Below are positions 37,159 through 45,875 of a stretch of 64,000 nt of DNA, piece by piece. The first letter of the stretch is position 1; each line of letters begins with the position of its first letter. The position numbers and the translations under genes are program-made. The DNA is from Phormidium tanganyikae FI6-MK23 (lineage in GTDB: Bacteria; Cyanobacteriota; Cyanobacteriia; Leptolyngbyales; Leptolyngbyaceae): assembly GCA_019359175.1 (NCBI GenBank), contig JAHHHU010000007.1:62001-126000 (forward strand). Direction: 5' to 3'. Under the pieces are notes generated by a model, which was given only the letters and a program-made list of their open reading frames with translations, made no database searches and was not told the DNA's origin.

Positions 37159-37911
37159 GTGAAGAAATCAAGCATTTTATTTCTGTTGCTGTCAACGGGA
37201 ATCGTGATGGGAACGGCAACAGGCGTATATTATTTCTGGCGACAACTGACCCATTTACCAGAGTGGTATACCCAAGGACAGAGCAATCCTCGAACTTATG
37301 CTCAAATTCAGAAATCAGGTGCAGCCGTTGAGAAAAAGATTGAATCTCAAATTCAGGCAAGTCCATCTTCTACAAATGTTGGTATTGCAGCCAACTCACC
37401 GACTGATGAGCTTTCTAGCCCTTCTAAAAATGTCCAGGTGGCACTTAATTCTCAGGAATTGAATGACTTGCTGGTTACAAAAATTACAGAGAAAAGCGGT
37501 GGGCAACCTCTACCAAGTTCCGTCAAAGGGTTTCACACTTCGGTCAAAAATGACAAGATGAAAACAGGCGCAGTCGTCGATATGAAGGAATTGCAAAACA
37601 GCGGATTAGGGGCACAACAACAAGCGTTGCTAACAGAGATTACCCAGAAGGTTCCGATGAACGATCGCAAAGTTTACATCGGAGTTGAGGGTAAACCTGA
37701 GATTCAAAATGGCAAGTTGCGCTTTGATCAAAATGCCAAAATTCAGGTCGGAGACATGAGTTTTACGATCGCTGAAGTTGCCAACCGTTTGGGCGTGGCT
37801 CCCGAAAAAGTCCAAGATCAACTCAATCTCGAACTCAAACTACGCGGTCTGACCGTGAAAGACATCGACTTCCAAGACGGCAACGCTATCCTCAGAGGTG
37901 CAGCTAGATAA
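37159..37911 (+). CDS. Membrane-anchored conserved protein of unknown function
   Basis: A 250-residue protein beginning with GTG (preceded by TTGAGGTAGCT). A single N-terminal hydrophobic helix (ILFLLLSTGIVMGTATGVYYF) anchors it, then a Ser/Pro/Asn-rich linker (about 55-92) leads to a folded domain (about 94-250). That domain has alternating strands such as VQVALNSQELNDLLV, KVYIGVEGKPEIQNGKLRF, and an amphipathic tail ending DIDFQDGNAILRGAAR. The pattern recalls lipid-binding LmeA/DUF2993-type or TULIP-like domains, but this is only an impression. The gene is convergent with Ycf35 and separated by a two-sided terminator. Confidence 0.75.
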   Translation: MKKSSILFLLLSTGIVMGTATGVYYFWRQLTHLPEWYTQGQSNPRTYAQIQKSGAAVEKKIESQIQASPSSTNVGIAANSPTDELSSPSKNVQVALNSQELNDLLVTKITEKSGGQPLPSSVKGFHTSVKNDKMKTGAVVDMKELQNSGLGAQQQALLTEITQKVPMNDRKVYIGVEGKPEIQNGKLRFDQNAKIQVGDMSFTIAEVANRLGVAPEKVQDQLNLELKLRGLTVKDIDFQDGNAILRGAAR

Positions 37912-37916
37912 AAAAT

Positions 37917-37962
37917 AATCCTTTACAGAGTTCCAAGAGGACTCCGTAAAGGATTGAGTTTT
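37917..37962. terminator. Bidirectional intrinsic terminator
   Basis: AATCCTTTAC (37917-37926) and GTAAAGGATT (37946-37955) pair perfectly; an inner AGAGT/ACTCC extends the stem. On the minus strand the hairpin is followed by ATTTTTTA, a good terminator for the Ycf35 gene. On the plus strand a shorter GAGTTTT follows, serving the membrane-anchored protein gene. Confidence 0.85.
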
Positions 37963-37990
37963 AAACATTAAATTTCAAACTACGACGCAC

Positions 37991-38347
37991 TTAGCTGCGC
38001 ACCATTACTTGAACATTGGCGTTTTGCAAGCCAGGACGTTTTGCAACATTGCTAAGGGTTTGTTGCACAGCATACTTTTGGTTCACAGAGGTCATCAGTT
38101 CTGCAAGGTTGTGCTTTCTCGCCACGCCCCACAAATCTGCGATGATGCTGAATGTGCCATCTTCGTTGTGTAGCCAACCGATGTCATAGCTGCCATCTAA
38201 TACCGCAACGATGTCAGCATGAACGCGCTGACATCCCATTCCCCGAACTTCAGTGTTCGTTTCGACCGTGAAACCGAGATCGCGCAACGAAGTCTTGAGC
38301 AATTCTGCATCGGTGATCTTGCTGCGGAGGGTACTAAAGTGTGACAT
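37991..38347 (-). CDS. ycf35: DUF1257 protein (Ycf35-like)
   Basis: A 118-residue protein matching the Ycf35/DUF1257 family of cyanobacteria and algal plastids. It has MSHFSTLRSKITDAELLKTSLRDLGF at the start, then RVHADIVAVLDGSYDIGWLHNEDGTFSIIADLWGVARKHN. There is no signal or membrane segment. The family function is not firmly established. It has its own terminator downstream and a 218-base divergent region to doxX upstream. Confidence 0.9.
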   Translation of the reverse strand: MSHFSTLRSKITDAELLKTSLRDLGFTVETNTEVRGMGCQRVHADIVAVLDGSYDIGWLHNEDGTFSIIADLWGVARKHNLAELMTSVNQKYAVQQTLSNVAKRPGLQNANVQVMVRS

Positions 38348-38565
38348 ATTGTTATTCCTGCTTAAATGAGTGATGTTTGACTCGTTTGCTAACGGTAACA
38401 GCGGATGAATGCAGTGACCGTCTATCTAAAGACTTCTTTTTTTATCTTAGGGCAGACCTAAGGGAGAGAACACTTCGAGAGATTGAGTTATATGAAGATT
38501 TCGATCGCTGAATTTTCGCACTGTGGTTCGCTAAGATTCAAGTACTGTTTTCAAGAAATTAACCG

Positions 38566-39030
38566 ATGACCGTTACTCAGTCTCAGCGATCGATCTTTTC
38601 GACGATTTTACAGTCCGACCTTAGCCCAAATCCGACGTTTCAAGCGGCTTGGTTAACGGCGCGCGTTCTAGTGGGTGCGTTGATGATTCACAATGGTTTT
38701 AGTAAGTTAGCTGATGTACAAGGCTTTGTTGATCACGTCATGAGCGTGATCGGCTTCCCATTCCCGTTATTCTTTACGTACTGTGCGGCTTATACAGAAA
38801 TTGCAGCTTCGATTCTGTTAATTCTGGGATTTCTAACGCGGATTAGTGCATTGTCGCTAGTGTTTACAATGCTGATCGCGGTTTACTTTCATGTGAAGGG
38901 AACAGGATTGCAGATTGCGCCACTAGAAACGGCTTCCCTGTATTTGCTCTGCTATCTCTTGTTTACTGTGGGAGGCGGGGGAAATTTCTCGATCGATCAT
39001 CTCTTATCGCGCGATCGCACAAATTCCTAA
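38566..39030 (+). CDS. DoxX family membrane protein
   Basis: A 154-residue protein with four membrane helices after a short cytosolic start. DoxX family signs are WLTARVLVGALMIHNGFSKLADVQGF, FTYCAAYTEIAASILLILGFLTRISAL, and the last helix LYLLCYLLFTVGGGGNFSIDHLL. The family includes subunits of quinol oxidases and redox partners; the specific role here is unknown. A strong intrinsic terminator follows at 39035-39104. Confidence 0.92.
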   Translation: MTVTQSQRSIFSTILQSDLSPNPTFQAAWLTARVLVGALMIHNGFSKLADVQGFVDHVMSVIGFPFPLFFTYCAAYTEIAASILLILGFLTRISALSLVFTMLIAVYFHVKGTGLQIAPLETASLYLLCYLLFTVGGGGNFSIDHLLSRDRTNS

Positions 39031-39034
39031 AACG

Positions 39035-39104
39035 AATGGTCTAGATCGGTAAATCTGCAAAACCTTTCAAGTCTCGTAAATCTACAGGTCTAGACCATTT
39101 TTTG
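39035..39104 (+). terminator. Intrinsic terminator of the doxX gene
   Basis: AATGGTCTAGA (39035-39045) and TCTAGACCATT (39089-39099) are perfect 11-base arms around a 43-base loop. A T-run (39098-39103) follows directly. It is oriented for the plus strand, five bases after the doxX stop. Confidence 0.75.
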
Positions 39105-39120
39105 AAAAAAGCTGGAGGAT

Positions 39121-39249
39121 TTATTCTTCCTCTTCAAATTCGATCTCTTGTTCAACGGTCTCGTTTTCTGCTGCAATTTCTTCAAGCGCTTTCTGCATCC
39201 AAAGTTTTGATAAGTCGATTAAGCTAATGCTGTCCGGCACAGTGACCAT
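39121..39249 (-). CDS. 42-residue acidic small protein with strong ribosome binding site
   Basis: The frame reads MVTVPDSISLIDLSKLWMQK, then an acidic helix rich in Glu ending EIEFEEEE and TAA. AGAAGGAGGAAAC lies 10 bases upstream of the ATG (39247-39249), one of the best Shine-Dalgarno matches in the window. The codons avoid stops in a non-random, charged pattern. It lies 123 bases downstream of the Uma2 gene on the same strand. I know of no family; it might be a small regulator or partner protein. Confidence 0.65.
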   Translation of the reverse strand: MVTVPDSISLIDLSKLWMQKALEEIAAENETVEQEIEFEEEE

Positions 39250-39372
39250 TGATTTGTTTCCTCCTTCTCTATCTTAGAGCGTAGCGAACTCTGTCTTAGG
39301 TTTCATGGATAGATCTACCTATTGAAACATTTGTTTACAGTTCGTTGAATTGAGGCAAAATTTCTAAGATTT

Positions 39373-40173
39373 TCAAACTTCGTCTGGGTTAATTCCCATT
39401 TCTCGGAGTCGATCGGCGAGTCGATGCGCTTTCGATTCTGCATTGTCCGCGCGTTCTGCTCCGGTGGGAATGACTTGCGCATTGCGATCGCACCATCGCA
39501 ACCAAAGTCGCGCCACATCTTCTTCAAACTGCCCTTCCCACAGCATCAAACCGATTCCCGCTCCATTTAACCAAACGAGTTCTCCAACTCCGCGAATTCC
39601 TTGCGGTGGAGTTAACTCAGTGTAGCCATCGGCTGAAATTGACCACACTCGTAACAAGGCTCCATCCATTTCATCTTGTCCTTGAGTCCGTTCAAGCGGA
39701 TCGAATACTACGTAGTACCGCACTCCGATTTGGGCGTAAATCTCTTTTTTTGTCGTAGTCCTGCCTTTTTGCCGCGATTTCCGACTCAAAATCAACTCAT
39801 CGCCTTCTTGATTCGACACGATTTCGATACAGACTTCTGGCACTTTGCCAAATTCCCACACAAAGTAAGAGCGGTTGCGCTTTTGGAAGAAGTCTTCAGC
39901 GCACTGTACTCCCAAGCTCAACATTGAATCAGGAACAATCGGATCACCGTTAAGTTTGTAGAAGAGTCCAACGTTGGCAGCAGCCAAAAAGGGTACGGGT
40001 AAAGCTTTAGAGCTATAAAGCGGTTCGACTAATAGCCGTTGCTGTTTTTCAGATTGAAAGTTGTCCACGGGAGTATCGTCCTCGATCGTCAAATGGCTGA
40101 TATCTAACTCATTGACGATTTCTTCATTGTCCAGAAGTTGCTGAGTCTCATCGTTCAGAAGTTGTTGAGTCAT
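39373..40173 (-). CDS. Uma2 family endonuclease-fold protein (long form)
   Basis: A 266-residue member of the Uma2 group. It has an acidic N-terminal leader (about 1-45), then VPDSMLSLGVQCAED, VWEFGKVPEVCIEIVSNQEGDEL (the PD-(D/E)XK core with the Glu-x-Val strand), KKEIYAQIGVRYYVVFDP, and a C-terminal coiled segment (ADNAESKAHRLADRLREMGINPDEV). That coiled end is common in cyanobacterial Uma2 proteins. It is longer than the Uma2 protein at 22401-22985 and from a different subgroup. The tRNA-Leu gene lies just upstream. Confidence 0.9.
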   Translation of the reverse strand: MTQQLLNDETQQLLDNEEIVNELDISHLTIEDDTPVDNFQSEKQQRLLVEPLYSSKALPVPFLAAANVGLFYKLNGDPIVPDSMLSLGVQCAEDFFQKRNRSYFVWEFGKVPEVCIEIVSNQEGDELILSRKSRQKGRTTTKKEIYAQIGVRYYVVFDPLERTQGQDEMDGALLRVWSISADGYTELTPPQGIRGVGELVWLNGAGIGLMLWEGQFEEDVARLWLRWCDRNAQVIPTGAERADNAESKAHRLADRLREMGINPDEV

Positions 40174-40260
40174 GAGTAGTCACTCAATGGGTGCTTCAAT
40201 TATCGATCGAACTTCAAACACAAAAAAGGGGAAGTGGTAAACTTCCCCCTTCTAACTTCA

Positions 40261-40341
40261 TGCGGATGGCGAGACTCGAACTCGCAAGGCAATGCCACAC
40301 GCACCTCAAGCGTGCGCGTATACCAATTCCGCCACATCCGC
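40261..40341 (-). tRNA. trnL: tRNA-Leu (anticodon GAG)
   Basis: Read on the minus strand it begins GCGGATGTGGCGGAATTGGT and ends with CATCCGC plus discriminator A. The acceptor stem pairs GCGGATG with CATCCGC, the D arm has the leucine-type GGCGGAATTGGTATACGC, the anticodon stem is CACGC/GCGTG around TTGAGGT (anticodon GAG), a long variable arm follows, and the T arm is GCGAG-TTCGAGT-CTCGC. The 3' CCA is not encoded. Confidence 0.95.
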
Positions 40342-40479
40342 CTAAGCCTTAACTACAATAGCAGACAAATTGCCATTCCGTGACAAAGTTTTTCGGATTT
40401 GGAGCTTCAGCACGATCGTGGTTTTTGCATCCCCGAAAGCGGTAAACTCTAAACTTTACTGACTCTCGCAAAATTTCTC

Positions 40480-41817
40480 ATGTCGTTTCACGCAACGTTA
40501 GATCAACTGATCGCGATCCTTGGGGCATCTTTCCAAAATTTACCGAATTCAAACGCAACGGGCATTACCACTGATACGCGATCGATTCAATCCGGTGAGG
40601 TTTTTCTAGCGCTGCGGGGCGAGAAATTTGATGGGCATGATTTTGTGCGATCGGCGATCGAGCAAGGTGCGATCGCTGCAATTGTCGATGATCAGTTTGA
40701 AGCGGCTGATTTGCCTGTTCTAATTGTTTCCGATACTTTGCAGGCGTATCAAGCAATCGCGCATTGGTGGCGTAAACAGTTTGAGATTCCGATTATTGCA
40801 ATTACTGGATCAGTGGGAAAAACAACAACAAAGGAATTGATTGCAGCAGTTTTATCGAAATACGGAAAGGTACATAAAACACAGGCAAACCATAACAATG
40901 AAATTGGAGTTCCGAAAACGCTATTGGAATTGAATTCGGATCACGATTTTGCTGTAGTCGAGATGGGAATGAGAGCATTAGGGGAAATCGCGCTGTTGTC
41001 GCAAATTGCTAGCCCTGATATTAGCGTGATTACGAATGTAGGAACGGCACATATTGGGAGATTGGGTTCGAGAGACGCGATCTCACAAGCAAAATGTGAA
41101 CTCCTTGCAGAAATGCCGAAAGATGCTATCGCAATTCTCAATCACGACAATCCTTTACTGCTCGAAACTGCTCAAACCGTTTGGCAAGGCAAATCGATCA
41201 CTTATGGATTGCAAGGCGGCGATTTGCAAGGACAATTGATTGATACTGAAACGCTCAAAGTTGGAGAAGATCAGTTTCCGTTACCGCTTCCCGGTGAACA
41301 TAACGCACTGAATTTTCTGGCAGCATTGGCAGTCGTGCAAGCTTTGGATCTGGATTCTTCAAAGCTAACAGCAGGCGTTGAAGTAGAGTTACCGGGAGGA
41401 CGATCGAGACGGTATGAACTCTCAAATGATGTCGTCATTCTCGATGAAAGCTACAACGCGGGTTTAGAGTCGATGCTAGCTTCGTTGAAATTATTAGCTC
41501 AGACCAAAGGCGATCGCAGAATTGCTGTGCTCGGAACGATGAAAGAATTGGGAGATTGGTCAGTTCAATATCATCAGCAAGTCGGGGAACAAGTGAGAGA
41601 TTTGAAACTCGATCGAGTATTGATCCTCGCTGATCCCGACGAAGCGCAAGCAATGGCGATCGCGGCTTCTCCAGTTCCCGCAGAAACTTTCACCACTCAT
41701 ACAGAAGTCATCGAGCGACTGAATCAATTGATCCGGTCGGGCGATCGACTGTTATTTAAGGCATCTCGTGCGGTAGGACTCGATCGCGTAGTTGCCGCAC
41801 TAATTCTGTCTAAATAA
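40480..41817 (+). CDS. murF: UDP-N-acetylmuramoyl-tripeptide--D-alanyl-D-alanine ligase MurF
   Basis: A 445-residue Mur ligase adding D-Ala-D-Ala in peptidoglycan synthesis. Domain 1 shows TGITTDTRSIQSGEVFLALRG. The ATP loop is AITGSVGKTTTKELIAAVL (about 107-125), then QANHNNEIGVPKTLLEL and VVEMGMRALGEIALL, with SVITNVGTAHIGRLGSRDAIS. The C-terminal domain has VILDESYNAGLESMLASL and DRRIAVLGTMKELGDWS. It is a single gene here, after the tRNA on the opposite strand. Confidence 0.95.
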   Translation: MSFHATLDQLIAILGASFQNLPNSNATGITTDTRSIQSGEVFLALRGEKFDGHDFVRSAIEQGAIAAIVDDQFEAADLPVLIVSDTLQAYQAIAHWWRKQFEIPIIAITGSVGKTTTKELIAAVLSKYGKVHKTQANHNNEIGVPKTLLELNSDHDFAVVEMGMRALGEIALLSQIASPDISVITNVGTAHIGRLGSRDAISQAKCELLAEMPKDAIAILNHDNPLLLETAQTVWQGKSITYGLQGGDLQGQLIDTETLKVGEDQFPLPLPGEHNALNFLAALAVVQALDLDSSKLTAGVEVELPGGRSRRYELSNDVVILDESYNAGLESMLASLKLLAQTKGDRRIAVLGTMKELGDWSVQYHQQVGEQVRDLKLDRVLILADPDEAQAMAIAASPVPAETFTTHTEVIERLNQLIRSGDRLLFKASRAVGLDRVVAALILSK

Positions 41818-42008
41818 GTACCTCTTACTTACTGACCCTCAAACTCAACAGAGCGATTTACTCCTTTTAGCTGATGCATCCTATCACTTGAGAAGGATGT
41901 TAATCTACCGTTGACTCAGCGATTCTGTCATCAAAGGTAGTGTTTCAAAATTACAGCCTCACTGGCACATTTCACTTGTGTTGGGCGAAGTCTGATGAGG
42001 AAGTTTCT

Positions 42009-45000
42009 ATGAGTCAAGTAGCAAATTTAACATGGGAACTCGGTCAGAGTCTCCTGGCGCAGATTCCAACCGATCGAGGAGTCAACACACCGGAGGAAGC
42101 TGCTCTGGTGTTTTCAGGTCCTCGATTTTTTGTTGCCTTAATTTCGGGAATCGTATTAGCATTTGCATTCCAATTACTGTTCACAAATCTATCGGTAGCG
42201 GCTGGAATCTCTTATCTGGGGCACTCTTCGGATGATCATGATTCGCATCATCATTCAAGCGGCAGCGGTGGCGGAACGATTCGCAAAATCGGTTTTGCAG
42301 TCGGACTCTGGACGCTGATCACCGTAACGATTTCGCTGTTTATCGCTTGCTTACTCGCCGTGAAACTGAGCTTGCTCACAACTGCGGGTTTAGGCGCGAT
42401 CGTCGGTCTGGTCATCTGGGCGGCATACTTTACTTTGCTTGTGTGGGTAAGTTCGACCACGGTTGGATCGCTCATCGGTTCGGTGGTAAATACTGCAACC
42501 TCTGGATTTCAAGCGATCGTGGGAACCGCAACCGCTGCACTCGGAGCAAGAGCGGTCAACAACCAAGTCGTTTCGACCGCAGAAGCAGCAGCAGCAGCGG
42601 TTCGCCGCGAATTGGGATCTGCGATCGATCCATCGAACATTCGGGATTCTCTTGAAGACTATATTGAGCGGTTGCGTCCGGCGCAGTTGGATTTCGGACG
42701 GGTGCGGCGCGAACTTGAAAGCTTGGTGAACGATCCAGAACTGCAAAGCATTGTCGGTGGAGGTTCGCCCACGGAAGTGATGGAACGATTGCGTCACGTC
42801 GATCGCAATACGTTTTTGAAACTGATTAGCGATCGGACTGATTTATCGAAAAAAGATGCCAACCGCTTGGTCGATCAGCTTGATTCAATTTGGACAGAAA
42901 CAGTTGGACGCTTCCAACGCAAAGATCCAACGCAAGAATTAACGGAATACTTGAAAACCGTTCAATCGGGACAGGTCAACACGAATGATTTGAATCGTCG
43001 TTTGGATCAGCTCACTGAGGAATTGCGTCGTCAAGGTCAAGTGTTGCAAAACACGCAGCAAGATCAGATGTCGGGAATGCGTGATACGTTCTCGAATTTG
43101 GCGCAGCAAGGATCGAAGCAGGGACAACAACCTGGCTTAGTCAATCAAGCGATGCAGATGGGTTTCGCAAGCTTGATGAGTACGGTGATGGGGCGGGCAG
43201 ACCTTCATGATCTCGATGTTGAGAAAATCATCGGACAGATCCAATCTGCACGCGATAAGGTGATGTCGGGCGCACAGAAGGTTACAGATCAAGCTTCTTC
43301 AAACTTCAGCCCGATTAAAGCGGATGTCGAGAACTATCTGCTAAATACCTATTCTTGGCACTTCAACCGGGAGACATTGGACAATGAATTCCGCGAATTG
43401 CTGCACGATCCGGAGGCTGATCCCTCTGCGGTCAGACGCGAACTCGAACGGTTAAATCGTGGCGATTTCGCCGATCTTTTGACTCAGCGTGGCGATTTGT
43501 CTCCTGCACGAATCGCTGAAATCGCTGACCAACTTGAAACGATTCGGACAACTACGCTCAGCACCGTTCAGGCCGCTGAAGAACATGGGGAAACAACGGA
43601 TGTCCGCAGTCGCGTTGAGAACTACTTGAGATCGACCAACAAAGACGAACTTAATCCCGACACGATCGAGCGCGAAGTTTCACTGCTGCTCGACGATCCA
43701 GAAGCGGGTTACGATGCGCTCAAAAATCGCTTGAGTCATTTCGATCGCGATACCTTAGTTCAACTGCTCGGACAACGCCAAGATCTCACGCCTGAAGAAG
43801 TCGATCGCACTATCGGCAAGTTTGAAAGTGCCCGCGATCGCGTTCTTAATTCGTCCCAGGAAGCCCAAAACCGAGTCCGTTCTGAAGCGGAAGCGCTGCG
43901 GCTGAGAGTAGAATCCTACTTGCGAAATACGAACAAATCGGAACTCAATCCCGACGACATTAAGCGCGACTTCCGCACGTTGCTCGACGATCCACAAGCG
44001 GGAGCTTACGCACTCCGGGCGCGACTGAGCCAATTCAATCGCGATACCTTAGTTCAACTGCTCGGACAACGCCAAGATCTCACACCCGAAGAAGCCGATC
44101 GGATTGTGTCTCAGCTTGAAGATGTTCGACACAACGTCCTTCACGCGCCGCAAATCGTGGCTCACAAAGCAAAAGATCAAGTCGATCAAGTCACCACCAC
44201 GATCGAATCTTATCTCCGCAATACGAATCTCTCAGAACTTGATCCCGATGGCATCAAGCGCGATTTGAATGTATTGTTGAGCGATCCGAAAGCAGGTGCT
44301 TCTCGGCTCAGAAGAAGACTAGCACAAGTCGATCGCGAAACCATTGTAAAACTGATGGCACAACGTCCCGATCTGAGCGAATCTCAAGCCAACCAACTGG
44401 TCGATCAAACCCTATCCTCGATTCGGGGTGTCGTGCGATCGCCGCGTCGTTTAGCATTGAGAACCCAACAGCGGGTACAAAACTTCCAATCGACTTTCGA
44501 GAACTATCTACGAAACACGCACAAGGAAGAACTCAACCCCGATGGCATCAAGCGCGATCTGCAACTCCTATTGCGCGATCCAAAAGCTGGATTTGGCAAC
44601 TTGAGCGATCGCTTATCGCATCTAGATCGCGCCTCGATCGTGGCACTGCTCTCTCAGCGAAACGACATCAGCGAAGCAGAAGCAAATCGCATTGTGGATC
44701 AAGTGCTTTCTGTACGCGAACAGGTCATGGCACAGATCCAAGCCGTTCAGCACCGGATTCAAAGCGTGATCGATGGCGTTCTCGATCGCATTCGCAACTA
44801 TCTAAATTCGCTCGATCGTCCTGAGTTGAACTATGACAGCATTCGGACGGACATTCGCACGATGTTCCACGATCCACAAGCAGGTTTTGATGCGTTGCGC
44901 GATCGTTTAGGGAGCTTTAACCGCGATACGGTCGTTGCTCTCTTGTCCTCACGAGAAGACATCTCTGAAGCCGAAGCAAACCGGATCGTCGATCAGGTAG

Positions 45001-45206
45001 AGAACGCAAGAACTTCAGTGCTGCGTCGTGCAGAACGCATTCAAGGCGACGCACAGCACCGACTCGAAGAAGTCAAACGTCAAGCGAAGAAGCAAGCCGA
45101 AGAAACCCGCAAAGCCGCAGAAACAGCAGCATGGTGGTTGTTTGGAACGGCATTAGTTTCCGCTGGCGCATCGGCTCTCGCAGGCGCGATCGCGGTTGGA
45201 TTCTAA
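42009..45206 (+). CDS. Large membrane protein with seven ~98-residue helical modules
   Basis: A 1065-residue protein. Three membrane helices lie at about residues 35-58, 95-118 and 122-150, with a His-rich loop (SSDDHDSHHHSSGSGGG) after the first. A central helical region (about 200-1010) holds seven modules starting near residues 203, 433, 530, 626, 728, 826 and 922. The module pattern is a helix with ENYLRNTNKxELNPDGIKRD, then LLxDPxAGxxALRxRL, then DRDTLVxLLxQRxDLTPEEADRIV. The end has a charged coiled coil (HRLEEVKRQAKKQAEETRKA) and one more membrane helix. The ATG at 42009 has GAGGAAG upstream; the frame is open to a GTG at 41940. I do not recognise a named family. The DRDTLV.LL and EEADRIV helices suggest paired helix-hairpin units, perhaps for scaffolding at a membrane. 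Confidence 0.85.
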   Translation: MSQVANLTWELGQSLLAQIPTDRGVNTPEEAALVFSGPRFFVALISGIVLAFAFQLLFTNLSVAAGISYLGHSSDDHDSHHHSSGSGGGTIRKIGFAVGLWTLITVTISLFIACLLAVKLSLLTTAGLGAIVGLVIWAAYFTLLVWVSSTTVGSLIGSVVNTATSGFQAIVGTATAALGARAVNNQVVSTAEAAAAAVRRELGSAIDPSNIRDSLEDYIERLRPAQLDFGRVRRELESLVNDPELQSIVGGGSPTEVMERLRHVDRNTFLKLISDRTDLSKKDANRLVDQLDSIWTETVGRFQRKDPTQELTEYLKTVQSGQVNTNDLNRRLDQLTEELRRQGQVLQNTQQDQMSGMRDTFSNLAQQGSKQGQQPGLVNQAMQMGFASLMSTVMGRADLHDLDVEKIIGQIQSARDKVMSGAQKVTDQASSNFSPIKADVENYLLNTYSWHFNRETLDNEFRELLHDPEADPSAVRRELERLNRGDFADLLTQRGDLSPARIAEIADQLETIRTTTLSTVQAAEEHGETTDVRSRVENYLRSTNKDELNPDTIEREVSLLLDDPEAGYDALKNRLSHFDRDTLVQLLGQRQDLTPEEVDRTIGKFESARDRVLNSSQEAQNRVRSEAEALRLRVESYLRNTNKSELNPDDIKRDFRTLLDDPQAGAYALRARLSQFNRDTLVQLLGQRQDLTPEEADRIVSQLEDVRHNVLHAPQIVAHKAKDQVDQVTTTIESYLRNTNLSELDPDGIKRDLNVLLSDPKAGASRLRRRLAQVDRETIVKLMAQRPDLSESQANQLVDQTLSSIRGVVRSPRRLALRTQQRVQNFQSTFENYLRNTHKEELNPDGIKRDLQLLLRDPKAGFGNLSDRLSHLDRASIVALLSQRNDISEAEANRIVDQVLSVREQVMAQIQAVQHRIQSVIDGVLDRIRNYLNSLDRPELNYDSIRTDIRTMFHDPQAGFDALRDRLGSFNRDTVVALLSSREDISEAEANRIVDQVENARTSVLRRAERIQGDAQHRLEEVKRQAKKQAEETRKAAETAAWWLFGTALVSAGASALAGAIAVGF

Positions 45207-45227
45207 GAGGTTTAGAGAAAGTATCTC

Positions 45228-45448
45228 GCTTCGTTGTTAGCGGCTTGTGCCCCCTAAATCCCCCATTCTGGGGGACTTTGAGGAAGAGGAAACGACTTGA
45301 TGGCAAGAGCGAGCTTAAGGATGAGGCTGCTTGATTGGTCAAAGAAGCTTTTCTAAACGATCGCTGACGAGACTGCAAATCTGTTCCATTGCATCAAAGT
45401 CCCCCAGATTTGGGGGATTTGGGGGGCGAACTCCACGCCAACGAAGCG
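45228..45448. repeat. Family A palindromic repeat, copy 4 (long form)
   Basis: The arms CCCCCTAAATCCCCCATTCT (from 45250) and the inverted TGGGGGATTTGGGGGG (to 45426) enclose about 125 bases, far more than in the other copies. Outside them CGCTTCGTTGTTAGCGGC (45228-45245) and GCCAACGAAGCG (45437-45448) form an additional terminal inverted repeat. This is the most complete copy and suggests that the others are internal deletion forms. Confidence 0.8.
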
Positions 45449-45474
45449 AAAACTCATTAACCTCACATCTAACA

Positions 45475-45526
45475 AAAATGCAGCCCTCCGATTTCTCATT
45501 TAGAAAAGGGGAGGGCTGCATTTTTT
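45475..45526. terminator. Bidirectional intrinsic terminator at the end of cp12
   Basis: GCAGCCCTCC (45480-45489) and GGAGGGCTGC (45510-45519) pair perfectly; flanking AAAAAT and ATTTTTT extend the pairing and supply a T-run on both strands. It lies 18 bases beyond the cp12 stop. Confidence 0.92.
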
Positions 45527-45543
45527 ATAAAAACAAAATGAAA

Positions 45544-45783
45544 CTAGACATCATAAATCCGACATTCAGCCGCATCTGGATGATCGTCGCAATAAGTAGT
45601 AAAAGAGCTTTTCACATCCGACGATCGACGATGCGAAATTTCTGCCTGAACTTCTTCGACCGCATCCCAAGCACTGGCACACTGATCGGACGTGGTTCCA
45701 TCCGTATCGCAAACATCATGGGCTTGATCGACAAGTTCGGTGAGGCGTTGTTCGATCGTGATGCCTTCTTCGAGTTGAGTCAT
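45544..45783 (-). CDS. cp12: Calvin cycle regulator CP12
   Basis: A 79-residue protein matching CP12, the redox switch that ties GAPDH and phosphoribulokinase into an inactive complex in the dark. The N-terminal Cys pair is Cys25 and Cys35 (VCDTDGTTSDQCASAW), the core AWDAVEEVQAE (about 38-48) is conserved, and the C-terminal pair is Cys65 and Cys74 in YCDDHPDAAECRIYDV. Both disulfide pairs are present, so it is the canonical form. The ATG has AAGGG upstream. It stands alone, with a strong terminator downstream. Confidence 0.96.
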   Translation of the reverse strand: MTQLEEGITIEQRLTELVDQAHDVCDTDGTTSDQCASAWDAVEEVQAEISHRRSSDVKSSFTTYCDDHPDAAECRIYDV

Positions 45784-45875
45784 AACTTTACCCTTGGTGT
45801 AGTGAAGATTGGGTGACTAATTCCAGTGTGGCTCCGGATTCTAAAAGCGTGTGGACTTCTGCTTTTATTTAATGA

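Noticed and set aside
39315-39527. 70-codon minus-strand frame near the Uma2 end
   Set aside because: It overlaps the Uma2 gene in another frame and shows no sensible protein pattern.
45331-45816. 161-codon plus-strand frame over cp12
   Set aside because: It lies antisense to the clearly recognisable CP12 gene and crosses the terminator hairpin and repeat; a shadow frame.
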